The notes under the pieces: model-generated | Told to the model about the DNA's origin: nothing | Databases searched by the model: none | The model's input: the letters and a program-made list of their open reading frames with translations, nothing else | Translations under genes and position numbers: made by a program | Part shown: piece by piece, positions 1 through 6,313 of the stretch | How the letters are laid out: every line of letters starts with the position of its first letter | Position numbering within the stretch: the stretch's first letter is position 1 | NCBI GenBank assembly: GCA_050049805.1 | Contig: JASFVN010000176.1 | Coordinates: forward strand, 1-8,909 | Direction of reading: 5' to 3' | Length of the DNA: 8,909 nt | From: JABDNZ01 sp050049805 | GTDB lineage: Bacteria > Gemmatimonadota > Gemmatimonadetes > Longimicrobiales > Gaopeijiaceae

Positions 1-322
1 AACGAACATTCCTGAAGATCTTCTCTCCAAGCCCGGCGCCGCCCGGTCTCCCAACATTCCTGCGGCCTTTTCCGGTGTTCACCCCCCCTGTTCCCCGGGC
101 TCTAAGCCTGGCAAAGAGGAAGTGGAGAGCGAGCTTCCACGTTTCCCACCTATGCCACCACCGCGCAGCCATGGGTCGCCTGCGGGCCATCGAGTCGTAC
201 TCCTCAGCCAGATCCGCGAGGATGCTCCTGGCCCCTGCAGCTCCCAGGGCCCACCTGAGAAGCTTCTGCGCCCATCTGGGCGGATCGGGGTCCTTGGGGC
301 CGAAGTCCGAAGGCCCGGTCAT
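1..322 (-). CDS. MacB/FtsX-type ABC transporter permease, N-terminal fragment (ADOP-like, with permease prefix domain)
   Basis: This reading frame starts at the ATG at 322-320 and stays open for 107 codons to the window edge, so the protein is cut off. The ATG overlaps the TGA stop of the padR gene (ATGA, 319-322), which indicates translational coupling. The visible part is soluble and basic. It contains RWAQKLLRWAL around residues 16-26 and ARSILADLAEEY around residues 31-42, a pattern I recognise from the short prefix domain in front of MacB/FtsX-like permeases of Gemmatimonadota and Acidobacteriota. It ends in GEKIFRNVR near residue 107, which resembles the lead-in (usually D-[LI]-R-[YF]-A-x-R-x-L) to the first membrane helix. 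The membrane segments and periplasmic domain would lie outside the window. Such permeases are thought to export or remodel envelope-associated substrates; the substrate cannot be told. The family call rests on the prefix pattern plus the PadR neighbour. Confidence 0.72.
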   Translation of the reverse strand, partial: MTGPSDFGPKDPDPPRWAQKLLRWALGAAGARSILADLAEEYDSMARRRPMAARWWHRWETWKLALHFLFARLRARGTGGVNTGKGRRNVGRPGGAGLGEKIFRNVR

Positions 323-657
323 CAGTGTCCCCTTTCCAGGAGGACGTCCAAACCTCTGGAAAGAGAGTCCAAGGCACGCCAGGACTCCCGGAGGGCCTGC
401 AGGCCGGACGACGTGACCCGGTAGAGCCGAAGCGGTGTTCGTCTTCGACTATCGCCTGGAGCCTCCTCCGACCAGGAGAGGAAGCCTTTCTTCTCCAGGC
501 GATCCAGGGTGGTGTAGAACGCACCCCGGGACACTGATCGGCCGGTGCTTTCTTCGATCTCCCGTCTCACTTCGAGGGCGAAGGCCTGGTCCCTCTGCTG
601 AATGATCCCAAGAAGCACCATCTGTTCAAATTCGCCGAGGAACCCTTTGGAGCCCAC
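322..657 (-). CDS. PadR-family transcriptional regulator
   Basis: This 111-residue protein is a compact winged-helix DNA-binding repressor of the PadR family. It opens with GEFEQMVLLGIIQ, continues through EVRREIEESTGRSVSRGAFYTTLDRLEKKGFLS (recognition helix and start of the wing) and the wing/strand segment RRRTPLRLYRVTSSGLQALRE, and ends in a short C-terminal helix. This is the short PadR subtype that usually dimerises through its last helix. The start is a GTG at 657-655, chosen because a strong Shine-Dalgarno (GGGAGGAA on the minus strand, complement of 663-670) sits 5 bases upstream of it and the family's conserved N-terminus begins here. Its stop overlaps the start of the permease gene, so it probably controls that transporter and itself. 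Paired inverted repeats upstream (695-730) are the likely binding sites. The inducing ligand is unknown. Confidence 0.93.
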   Translation of the reverse strand: MGSKGFLGEFEQMVLLGIIQQRDQAFALEVRREIEESTGRSVSRGAFYTTLDRLEKKGFLSWSEEAPGDSRRRTPLRLYRVTSSGLQALRESWRALDSLSRGLDVLLERGH

Positions 658-694
658 GCTGTTTCCTCCCGGGAAGGGTATGCGGTATGTCGTG

Positions 695-730
695 GTCTAT
701 ATCGTAGACACATGAGTCTAAAATGTAGAC
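695..730 (-). promoter_or_regulatory. Two tandem inverted repeats, probable PadR operators
   Basis: Two copies of GTCTA-N5-TAGAC are present. Copy 1 has arms at 695-699 and 705-709; copy 2 has arms at 716-720 and 726-730. Both arms are perfect 5-base complements in each copy. The copies are 6 bases apart and centred at 702 and 723, which is 21 bp or about two helical turns, so two dimers could bind on the same face of the DNA. They lie 38-73 bases upstream of the padR start codon. PadR proteins are known to repress their own operons through inverted repeats near the promoter. Assigning these sites to this PadR is inference from position. Confidence 0.62.
701..729 (-). promoter_or_regulatory. 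Candidate sigma70-type promoter of the padR-permease operon
   Basis: Reading the minus strand, TCTACA (complement of 724-729) matches the -35 consensus at 4 of 6 bases. After exactly 17 bases, TACGAT (complement of 701-706) matches the -10 consensus at 4 of 6. Each box falls inside one of the two inverted repeats, which is the geometry expected for repression by occlusion. Transcription would start around 694-690, leaving a leader of about 35 bases before the GTG start codon. Matches this partial are common by chance; the overlap with the operators is the main support. Confidence 0.42.
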
Positions 731-887
731 GCTTTTCGGAGAAGAAAGGTTGTCTTGAATGCGGGGGGGCTTGCCGTGGTAGGCGCCCGCCTTCGAAGAC
801 CCTGAACCTTCTTTCTTTTTCCCCGACAAAGTGCTTCCTTTCCTGGTGGTTTTCCCGTCCTCTGAACCGTAATCGCTTGGACCGGTT

Positions 888-1307
888 TTGACTCGATTTC
901 GGAAGAGCCTCGCGCTCCTGCTTCTGGCCTTCGCTGCCGCTTTCCCGCTTCTCGGCTGCCCAGGCAATCACCCTCCGTCCGCCAGGGAAAACCCTGCTGA
1001 GATTCCTTCTGTCGTCTCCATCACTCCCGATCGGGGTAGAGTTGGTGAGGCCTATCCCATCGAGGTGACGATCGAGGGAACCGGGTTCGTGGAGGAGGGC
1101 AATATCGTGACGTTCGGGGGTATTCCCAGCGAAGCTTTGGTGTCTACGGATGGTGGAACCCGCATCACGTTCTGGGTGCCGAAAGAGGTTCCGAGCACGG
1201 GAGAGGTCCCACCGATGATTCTGGATCCGGGAGAGTATGAGGTGACCGTGACCACCCCATCCGGGACCAGCGAACCTGTCACCTTCGTCCTCACCCGGGG
1301 AGAGTGA
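888..1307 (+). CDS. Lipoprotein with an IPT/TIG-like domain
   Basis: The 139-residue product begins with a lipoprotein signal peptide: basic TRFRK, a Leu/Ala-rich core, and the lipobox LLGC at residues 21-24, so the mature protein should be lipid-anchored at Cys24. The remaining ~115 residues look like one immunoglobulin-fold IPT/TIG domain: P-x-V-x-S-I-T-P-x-x-G near residues 40-50, IEGTGF around 62-67, a V-x-F-G-G turn (TFGGIPSEA), and a closing GEYEVTVTTPSG strand pair. TIG domains in surface proteins usually mediate protein-protein or carbohydrate contacts. The start must be TTG at 888, because the frame has a stop at 870-872 and no ATG or GTG lies between that stop and the signal peptide. 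The stop overlaps the start of the next gene (TGATG, 1305-1309), so the two are probably co-translated. It may help assemble or anchor the large downstream protein; that role is inference. Confidence 0.82.
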   Translation: MTRFRKSLALLLLAFAAAFPLLGCPGNHPPSARENPAEIPSVVSITPDRGRVGEAYPIEVTIEGTGFVEEGNIVTFGGIPSEALVSTDGGTRITFWVPKEVPSTGEVPPMILDPGEYEVTVTTPSGTSEPVTFVLTRGE

Positions 1308-4300
1308 TGGCATTACCCGGTCTTCGACCTCGGTCATTTGCCCGACTGCTGGCCGCAGGGTGTCTGGCCCTGCCGCTCCTATTTTGGCCTTCCCCCAGTT
1401 CCTCCCAGATGGAAGAGCCACCTGATACGCCGCGCTTGAGGTGGGAATACTTCTTCGAGCAACGGGCCTTCCCCTTTGACAGAATTCCGGGAGGTGCTCT
1501 CCAGCAGGCCCGCCGGGAGGCCGGGATGATGAGAAGAGGTCCCCTGGGCGCTCCACCGGCCATCCAGGGCACGAACTGGACCCCTTTGGGCCCGGAACGT
1601 GTTCCCATCTCCAAGACGTCCACGGGGCGCCTCACCGCCATCGCCGTCCATCCCACGGACTCCCATACGATTTACATCGGCGGTGCTCAGGGCGGCGTCT
1701 GGAAGACCACCGACGGTGGGGCCTTCTGGACACCGCTGACGGACGGGGAGTGCTCCCTGGCCATGGGCCACATCGTCATCGATCCCGTCGACCCCGAGAT
1801 TGTCTATGCGGGCACGGGGGAGCAGCACTTCTCTTTGGACAGCTACTACGGGTGCGGTGTCTTGAGGTCGGAGGATGGCGGGAGCAGCTGGACACAGCTG
1901 GGGGAAGCGGTGTTTGTTCGGGAGGGTGAATCCAATGCGAAGATCTCCCGTTTGGACGTCGATCCGTCCAACGCCGGCGACCCGGCGACAACTACGGTGC
2001 TGGCAGCCAGCGATTTCGGCCTGTTCCGATCCGAAGACGGGGGTGAGACCTGGGAGCTGGTCCTGAGTGGGATCGCCACCGACCTGGTTCGGGATCCGTC
2101 GGATTCCCAGGTCCTCTACGCGGCCATTCGGTACGAAGGCGTGTTCAAAAGCACGGATGGCGGCCTGTCCTGGGATCAGCTGACTGGGGGGTTGCCTGCC
2201 CAGAACGTCTCCCGGATCAACCTGGCCCTGGCACCCTCCGCACCGGATGTCGTTTTCGCCAGCTTTCAGCACCGAACTGAATCGAACCTCATGGGAATCT
2301 GGAGGACCGGCGATGGCGGCTTGAACTGGACCCAGGTGTGGGCCACCGGAGCGTCCTGTGGAGCGCAGTGCTGGTACAATATGACCATAGCCGTGTCCCC
2401 ATCGGACCCGGAGATGGTCCTGTTCGGGGGCGTGTCCCTGTTCAGGTCCATCGACGGGGGACTTACCTTCCAGGACGTCCGGGACGGCATCCACGTGGAT
2501 CAGCACTATCTGACCTTCGATCCTCAGGATCCCTCGGTGGTGTACGTGGGAAACGACGGGGGGATCTACAAGTCCACCAACTCCGGGGCGCAATGGACCT
2601 CCCTGAACACCAACCTGGCCCTGGCGCAGTTCTATCCCGGGGTTTCGCTTCATCCCTGGGACGCTGCCGTGTCCATGGGGGGAACCCAGGACAACGGCAC
2701 CGTCGAGTCCTTCGGGTCGACGGAGTACAACGCCCTCATCGGTGCGGACGGTGGGTTCACCGCCATCAACCCCCTCGATCCGTTGATCCGCTACGGCGAG
2801 ACCCAATGGAAGTCCGAGTCCTCCTACAGCGGACCCAGGCGTTCGGACGGAGGGTCTTTTGCCCGAAAGGTGAACGGGATCGATCTGAGCGAGAGCGCCC
2901 TCTTCATTCCGCCCCTGGTCATGGATCCGGTGAACCCGAATCGTCTCTATTTCGGAACGGTTAGGTTGTATCGCACCGACGATCAGGCGGAGCGATGGGT
3001 TCCCGTCAGCGACGCGTTCCCGGGTCGGATCTCCGCCATCGCTCCGGCGGCTTCCAACCCGGACGTGGTCTACCTGGGGATGAACGACGGCTCCGTTCAT
3101 CGAACAGAGGATGGTGGGGAAACCTGGAGCCTGAACACCCTGGGGCTGCCGAGGCGCTATGTGAAGGACATCGCCGTGGATCCCACGGATTGGCAGAGGG
3201 TGTTCCTTACCTTCTCGGGCTATGGTTCCGGCCATGTCTACCGGACCACGGACGCCGGCAGTACCTGGGATAACGTCAGTGGGGACCTTCCCGACGTGCC
3301 CGTCAATGCCATCGTCCTGGATCCTGCGGAGCCGAACACCCTGTTCATCGGAACCGACGTCGGCGTTTTTGTGACCTACGATGCCGGGGCGACCTGGACC
3401 GCCTTGACCGAGGGGCTCCCCAACGCGGCGGTCTTCGATCTCGCCTATAACCCCGGCACCGGGGTTCTTCTGGCCGCCACCCACGGGAGGGGAATGTTCA
3501 CCTTGACCCTCGACCGGGCTTTGACCATGGCGGTGCTGCCGAAGGCCCGGGTGGACTCTGTGCTGATTGGTGCTCCAGAGCCCGTAACGGACTCGGCAAC
3601 GGTGATTCTCACCGGCGCCGGCGCCGCTACTACCCAATGGACCGCCGGAAACGGCGCCTCATGGCTCTCTCTCACCCCAGCCGCCGGAACCGGGAACTCC
3701 AGGATTCGATGGACTCTTGACCTCACGGGGTTGGGGAAGGGAACCTACGTCGACACGGTACGGGTAACGGCCGAGGGAGCCGTCGACAGTCCGTCGGAGG
3801 TCATCGACACACTGGTGATCCTTGCGCCCAGGACCATGACGGTGGACCCCGTCACCCGGTCCCACATGGCAGTGGTGGGCAGCACCACACCAATCCTGGA
3901 AGCGGCGATCATCGGATTGAGCGGCGCCGGTGCGTTCAACGCCGTATGGGAAGCAACTCACTCCGGGGCCCCCTGGCTCAATATCCTTACCCCCAGCCAG
4001 CAGGGGAGCGGGACGCTGCGCTGGGAGAAGGATCCCACGGATCTGGCCGAGGGTGTCTATGTGGACACCATCCGTGTCGCATCCGTGGGGGCCGAGGGTA
4101 CCCCCACTCTCATCGTAGACAGCTTGATCATGGATTCCCCGCCCGTGGGCCTTGACCCTGCGGTCCGGAGCGGGTCCGCCGTGTCCGGGGAGGTGGAGGC
4201 GTATCCTGACTCGGCCAGAGTTCTCCTCTCCGGGGAAGGGGTGGAGGCTGCCCAATGGACGGCTTCCGCCGGGTCCTCATGGGTGTCCTTGACGAGCGCC

Positions 4301-4672
4301 ACCGGGACCGGACCAGGTATGTTGCGTTGGACCCGAGATCCCACCGGCCTCGGTGTCGGAACGTTCGTGGACACCATCACCGTGGAGAGCAGCAATGGAG
4401 GGCAGGCCCGATTGATCGATACTTTTACCCTCACCGAGCCCTTTGTCCCCTCCGACTGTGCCGCGGAGCACCTCCTGGGGGTCCCGTGCCTGGCCGACCT
4501 TCAGTTGCGATTCCTGGACATCGAAGGCAACAACGACGGCGTCTACAACCTCGGGGATCTCCTGGCCCAACTCGCCAGGAAAGGCGGTGGGGAAGGGCCA
4601 GCCCTTGGAGCCCCCAACGGCGGCGCTCCGGAGGACGGCCCGGGTAGTCTCGGACCGGGAGGTGGATCATGA
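1307..4672 (+). CDS. Secreted Asp-box (sortilin/VPS10-like) beta-propeller protein with three BACON-like modules and a dockerin-like C-terminus
   Basis: This 1121-residue exported protein has four parts. A signal peptide covers about residues 1-33 (hydrophobic LLAAGCLALPLLF, then small residues). Residues ~88-735 form a propeller with ten clear Asp-box motifs of the type [RK]-[ST]-x-D-x-G-x-x-W, near residues 133, 187, 241, 281, 333, 380, 422, 599, 646 and 689, plus a degenerate one near 556. A GGTQDNGT and GADGG stretch between boxes 7 and 8 is typical of this group. Residues 741-1047 hold three tandem ~103-residue beta-sandwich modules. An EF-hand/dockerin-like loop lies at 1073-1084, followed by a Gly/Pro tail. 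Asp-box propellers occur in sialidases, sortilins and many binding proteins annotated loosely as glycosyl hydrolases; I see no sialidase catalytic set, so a binding or adhesion role is likelier than catalysis. A GTG at 1304, immediately before the ATG, is an alternative start. The Shine-Dalgarno is GGGGAGAG (1297-1304), and the stop overlaps the next gene's ATG. Confidence 0.88.
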   Translation: MALPGLRPRSFARLLAAGCLALPLLFWPSPSSSQMEEPPDTPRLRWEYFFEQRAFPFDRIPGGALQQARREAGMMRRGPLGAPPAIQGTNWTPLGPERVPISKTSTGRLTAIAVHPTDSHTIYIGGAQGGVWKTTDGGAFWTPLTDGECSLAMGHIVIDPVDPEIVYAGTGEQHFSLDSYYGCGVLRSEDGGSSWTQLGEAVFVREGESNAKISRLDVDPSNAGDPATTTVLAASDFGLFRSEDGGETWELVLSGIATDLVRDPSDSQVLYAAIRYEGVFKSTDGGLSWDQLTGGLPAQNVSRINLALAPSAPDVVFASFQHRTESNLMGIWRTGDGGLNWTQVWATGASCGAQCWYNMTIAVSPSDPEMVLFGGVSLFRSIDGGLTFQDVRDGIHVDQHYLTFDPQDPSVVYVGNDGGIYKSTNSGAQWTSLNTNLALAQFYPGVSLHPWDAAVSMGGTQDNGTVESFGSTEYNALIGADGGFTAINPLDPLIRYGETQWKSESSYSGPRRSDGGSFARKVNGIDLSESALFIPPLVMDPVNPNRLYFGTVRLYRTDDQAERWVPVSDAFPGRISAIAPAASNPDVVYLGMNDGSVHRTEDGGETWSLNTLGLPRRYVKDIAVDPTDWQRVFLTFSGYGSGHVYRTTDAGSTWDNVSGDLPDVPVNAIVLDPAEPNTLFIGTDVGVFVTYDAGATWTALTEGLPNAAVFDLAYNPGTGVLLAATHGRGMFTLTLDRALTMAVLPKARVDSVLIGAPEPVTDSATVILTGAGAATTQWTAGNGASWLSLTPAAGTGNSRIRWTLDLTGLGKGTYVDTVRVTAEGAVDSPSEVIDTLVILAPRTMTVDPVTRSHMAVVGSTTPILEAAIIGLSGAGAFNAVWEATHSGAPWLNILTPSQQGSGTLRWEKDPTDLAEGVYVDTIRVASVGAEGTPTLIVDSLIMDSPPVGLDPAVRSGSAVSGEVEAYPDSARVLLSGEGVEAAQWTASAGSSWVSLTSATGTGPGMLRWTRDPTGLGVGTFVDTITVESSNGGQARLIDTFTLTEPFVPSDCAAEHLLGVPCLADLQLRFLDIEGNNDGVYNLGDLLAQLARKGGGEGPALGAPNGGAPEDGPGSLGPGGGS
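3527..4445 (+). repeat. Three tandem 103-residue BACON-like modules inside the propeller protein
   Basis: The protein repeats with a period of 103 residues: module 1 starts at 3527, module 2 at 3836 and module 3 at 4145, so the first two are exactly 309 bases each. Shared landmarks are a [VIL]-x-[IL]-x-G-x-G turn, W-[TE]-A followed by a short loop and a second Trp in S-W-[LV]-S-L or P-W-L-N, then G-x-G-x-x-R-W, a D-P-T-x-L segment, G-[TV]-[YF]-V-D-T-[IV]-x-V, and a closing [IV]-D-[TS] strand. The W-L-x-[VL]-x-P core with a later V-D-T-I strand resembles the BACON/Ig-like domains of surface enzymes, where they act as spacers or glycan or mucin contacts. The DNA copies have diverged, so this is an old internal duplication. 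Confidence 0.75.
4523..4558 (+). other. Single EF-hand/dockerin-like calcium loop at the C-terminus of the propeller protein
   Basis: Residues 1073-1084 read E-G-N-N-D-G-V-Y-N-L-G-D. This fits the 12-position calcium loop, with Glu at 1, Asn at 3, Asp at 5, Gly at 6, Asn at 9 and Asp at 12. Glu at position 1 in place of Asp is the only deviation. It is preceded by LLGVPCLADLQLRFLDI and followed by LLAQLAR, i.e. helix-loop-helix flanks as in one half of a dockerin. Normal type I dockerins have two such loops; here only one is present. I recall similar single-loop C-terminal tails (LGN-N-x-G-x-[FY]-D-x-GDFLA) on secreted S8 peptidases of Gemmatimonadota, but cannot verify that here. Confidence 0.6.
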
Positions 4673-5079
4673 GAGCTGCCTTTGCAGTGGCCCTTTTGGT
4701 GTTGGGAATGGCCGCCCTCAGCTGTGGGGACTCCACTACGTCCGAACCCGAACCTGACCCGGATCCGATCCCTGGGTGGCTGAAGGTCCGTCTGACGACC
4801 TCCAATGGCGACGACGGGGGAATCATGTTCACCGTCTCCGGTCCCCAGATCGATTCGGTCCGCTCCTCCTACCCGGACTTTTTCAAGGCTGACTCGGGCC
4901 CGGCCTCGGTGCGGATCATCGTGGCAGGACACCTCACCAGCGGAGGAGTGGTGGCAGAAGTCCTGGTCCCGGACGTTCAGTCGCCCGACGACTACACGGC
5001 CACCGTGGAACAGCTTGCCGCGAGGGACACCTATGAACAACGGCCGGTAGCCTCGGCCTCACTGGCCGTAGCACGGTGA
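4669..5079 (+). CDS. Small lipoprotein, third gene of the propeller operon
   Basis: The 136-residue product has a lipoprotein signal peptide (hydrophobic AAFAVALLVLGMAAL, Cys19 in AALSC), followed by an acidic Pro-rich linker (SEPEPDPDPIP) and one all-beta domain from about residue 35. The domain starts WLKVRLTTSNGDDGGIMFTV, has a central SVRIIVAGHLTSGGVVAEVLVPD segment, and ends in a YTATVEQLAARDTYEQR strand. I do not recognise a named family, although I recall similar small lipoproteins next to secreted proteins in related bacteria. The start ATG overlaps the stop of the propeller gene (ATGA, 4669-4672) and is preceded by GGGAGG (4657-4662) at 6 bases, so both proteins should be made together. 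The lipobox is slightly unusual (Leu at -2, Ser at -1), but acylation at Cys19 remains the best reading. A role as membrane anchor or partner of the propeller protein is inference. Confidence 0.8.
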   Translation: MRAAFAVALLVLGMAALSCGDSTTSEPEPDPDPIPGWLKVRLTTSNGDDGGIMFTVSGPQIDSVRSSYPDFFKADSGPASVRIIVAGHLTSGGVVAEVLVPDVQSPDDYTATVEQLAARDTYEQRPVASASLAVAR

Positions 5080-5128
5080 ACGCTCCAGAAGGTTCCCGAC
5101 GGCCCGGAGTGAATGCCGGGGTTCAGGA

Positions 5129-6055
5129 TCAAGGCATCCTTCCTGTCATGCCGTCGTAAACCAGACCTACCCATTGGTCAGGATCCATGAACCCTCCGCC
5201 TTCGGGTCCCCAGACCGCGTCGAAATCCGCCGTGGGGCGTTCAGCGATAACCTCGTCTCGGCTCTTTCCGGCATCGATGAGGGCTCGGACCCGATCCCGA
5301 ACCGTCGTCAGCATCTCGGCATAAGCCTGGAGGTCCGATCGATTGGCCAGAAGCCCATGCCCTGGAATGAATAGGGTAGCCGGACGGCTGTGGGCCAGGA
5401 CGTCTTCGGCGGCTTGAACCATACCGGGCAGGTTCCCCCCATTGTCCACGTCGATGAAGGGATACATGCCGTTGAAAAAGAGATCACCCATGTGGACGAC
5501 GTCGGCGTCCCGGAAGTGCACGATGATGTCCCCGTCGGTGTGGGCATTCGGCATGTGGACCAGGTGGATCAGGTCACCATTGAAAATGAGGTTCATCCTG
5601 TCGTTGAAGGTGACCGTGGGGCGGGCAGCCTCCGGTGCGGCCGGGACTTCACGTCCACTCAGTGCATGCATGACCTGATCACTGGAGAGAAGCCGGTCCA
5701 CCGCCTCGTGGGCGATGAGAGTAGCTCCTGCCTGGACGAAGTTTTCGTTTCCGCTGGTGTGGTCGAAGTGCCAATGGGTGTTTACCAGGAAGCGTAACGA
5801 AGGGTTCTCGGCGGCCAGCTCCTCGATCTTATCCAGGATCCGATCCGAGAGTTCGGCGTAGTCGGCGTCCACGAGGAATACTCCGTCGGGGCCGTGGAAG
5901 ACTGCGAGATTCCCGCCGGCCGCCGTTATCATCTCCACGCTCCCCCGGACGTGTGTGACCCGGATTTCTACTGCCTCCGGGTCCTGTTGAGCATGAGCAC
6001 CGACCAGGGGCAGCGAGACCAACACCGAGAGGGAGAGAAGGGTTCGAGCAGTCAT
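5129..6055 (-). CDS. Exported metallo-beta-lactamase-fold hydrolase
   Basis: This 308-residue protein has a Sec signal peptide (MTARTLLSLSVLVSLPLVGAHA, cleavage probably after Ala22 before QQ) and a complete MBL fold. The motif THWHFDH gives His94, His96, Asp98 and His99; His172 in NAHTDGD completes zinc site 1; Asp191 in HMGDLFF bridges the metals; and His233 in PGHG completes site 2. All expected ligands of a di-zinc hydrolase are present, so it should be active in the periplasm or outside. Asp rather than Cys at the bridging position, and the overall length, fit the large group of periplasmic MBL hydrolases (SoxH-like, some lactonases or phosphodiesterases); true beta-lactamase activity is possible but unproven. 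The start ATG (6055-6053) has GGAGG (complement of 6064-6068) 8 bases upstream. It is divergent from the carboxypeptidase gene and convergent with the lipoprotein operon, 49 bases away. Confidence 0.92.
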   Translation of the reverse strand: MTARTLLSLSVLVSLPLVGAHAQQDPEAVEIRVTHVRGSVEMITAAGGNLAVFHGPDGVFLVDADYAELSDRILDKIEELAAENPSLRFLVNTHWHFDHTSGNENFVQAGATLIAHEAVDRLLSSDQVMHALSGREVPAAPEAARPTVTFNDRMNLIFNGDLIHLVHMPNAHTDGDIIVHFRDADVVHMGDLFFNGMYPFIDVDNGGNLPGMVQAAEDVLAHSRPATLFIPGHGLLANRSDLQAYAEMLTTVRDRVRALIDAGKSRDEVIAERPTADFDAVWGPEGGGFMDPDQWVGLVYDGMTGRMP

Positions 6056-6313
6056 TCCAAGGTCCTCCGTTCGATGGGGTTCGATCCCAGGAGAAGCTTA
6101 CCATTCTTCCCGGTCCGGGCAACTCCGAGGAGGGGGTGGACGGAGCAAGCTGCAGAACCGGCGAGAAGGGCCTTCCCAGAGTTGGCGGATACCTCCTTCT
6201 CAGACCCGGGTGAGCAAATCGAAGGGGGTAGGGGTCCTAGGATAAACGGGTTCTTGCGGGCCCTCCGCCACAGACCTACGATCCGCCCATCGTTTCTCAC
6301 AACCGAGGTGACC
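6056..6313. other. Divergent intergenic region between the MBL hydrolase and the M14 peptidase
   Basis: This 258-base stretch carries the ribosome binding sites of both flanking genes (CCTCC at 6064-6068 for the minus strand, GAGGTG at 6305-6310 for the plus strand) and must hold both promoters. On the minus strand TTGCCC (complement of 6117-6122) and TAAGCT (complement of 6095-6100), 16 bases apart, are a weak promoter candidate. I found no convincing plus-strand pair. The frame of the peptidase remains open leftward through this region, but it lacks a sensible signal peptide start there. No RNA gene or operator repeat was recognised. Confidence 0.5.

Larger units (their letters stand above)
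658..887. other. Intergenic region between padR and the lipoprotein operon
   Basis: This 230-base divergent region holds the padR ribosome binding site, promoter and operators in its left part (663-730). The right part (731-887) must carry the promoter of the plus-strand three-gene operon, but I could not find a convincing -35/-10 pair there. It has a pyrimidine-rich stretch around 808-860 and no strong Shine-Dalgarno just before the TTG start at 888. An in-frame TAA at 870-872 rules out a start further upstream. No gene was seen in it. Confidence 0.6.

Noticed and set aside
567..1556. 329-codon minus-strand frame spanning the padR start, the intergenic region and two plus-strand genes
   Set aside because: It overlaps three well-supported genes and the padR operators, and its composition (Arg/Ser/Pro-rich) is not that of a real protein.
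1571..3500. Sialidase or other glycosidase activity for the propeller
   Set aside because: Asp boxes are structural and do not indicate catalysis; the arginine triad and nucleophile Tyr/Glu pair of sialidases could not be identified.
1379..3637. 752-codon open frame on the minus strand opposite the propeller gene
   Set aside because: It is antisense to a gene with clear Asp-box repeats, its translation is low-complexity (G/R/H/P-rich) with no domain or signal, and long antisense frames are common in GC-rich coding DNA.
5103..5120. Small hairpin CCCGG-N8-CCGGG between the convergent lipoprotein and MBL genes as a terminator
   Set aside because: The stem is only 5 bp, the loop is 8 bases and no T-run follows on either strand; such GC dyads are expected by chance here.
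5894..6313. Upstream extension of the M14 gene to a start at 5894 or to an ATG near 6074
   Set aside because: It would overlap the divergent MBL gene or its leader and bury the signal peptide 80-140 residues inside the protein; the start at 6314 has a ribosome binding site and a proper signal segment.
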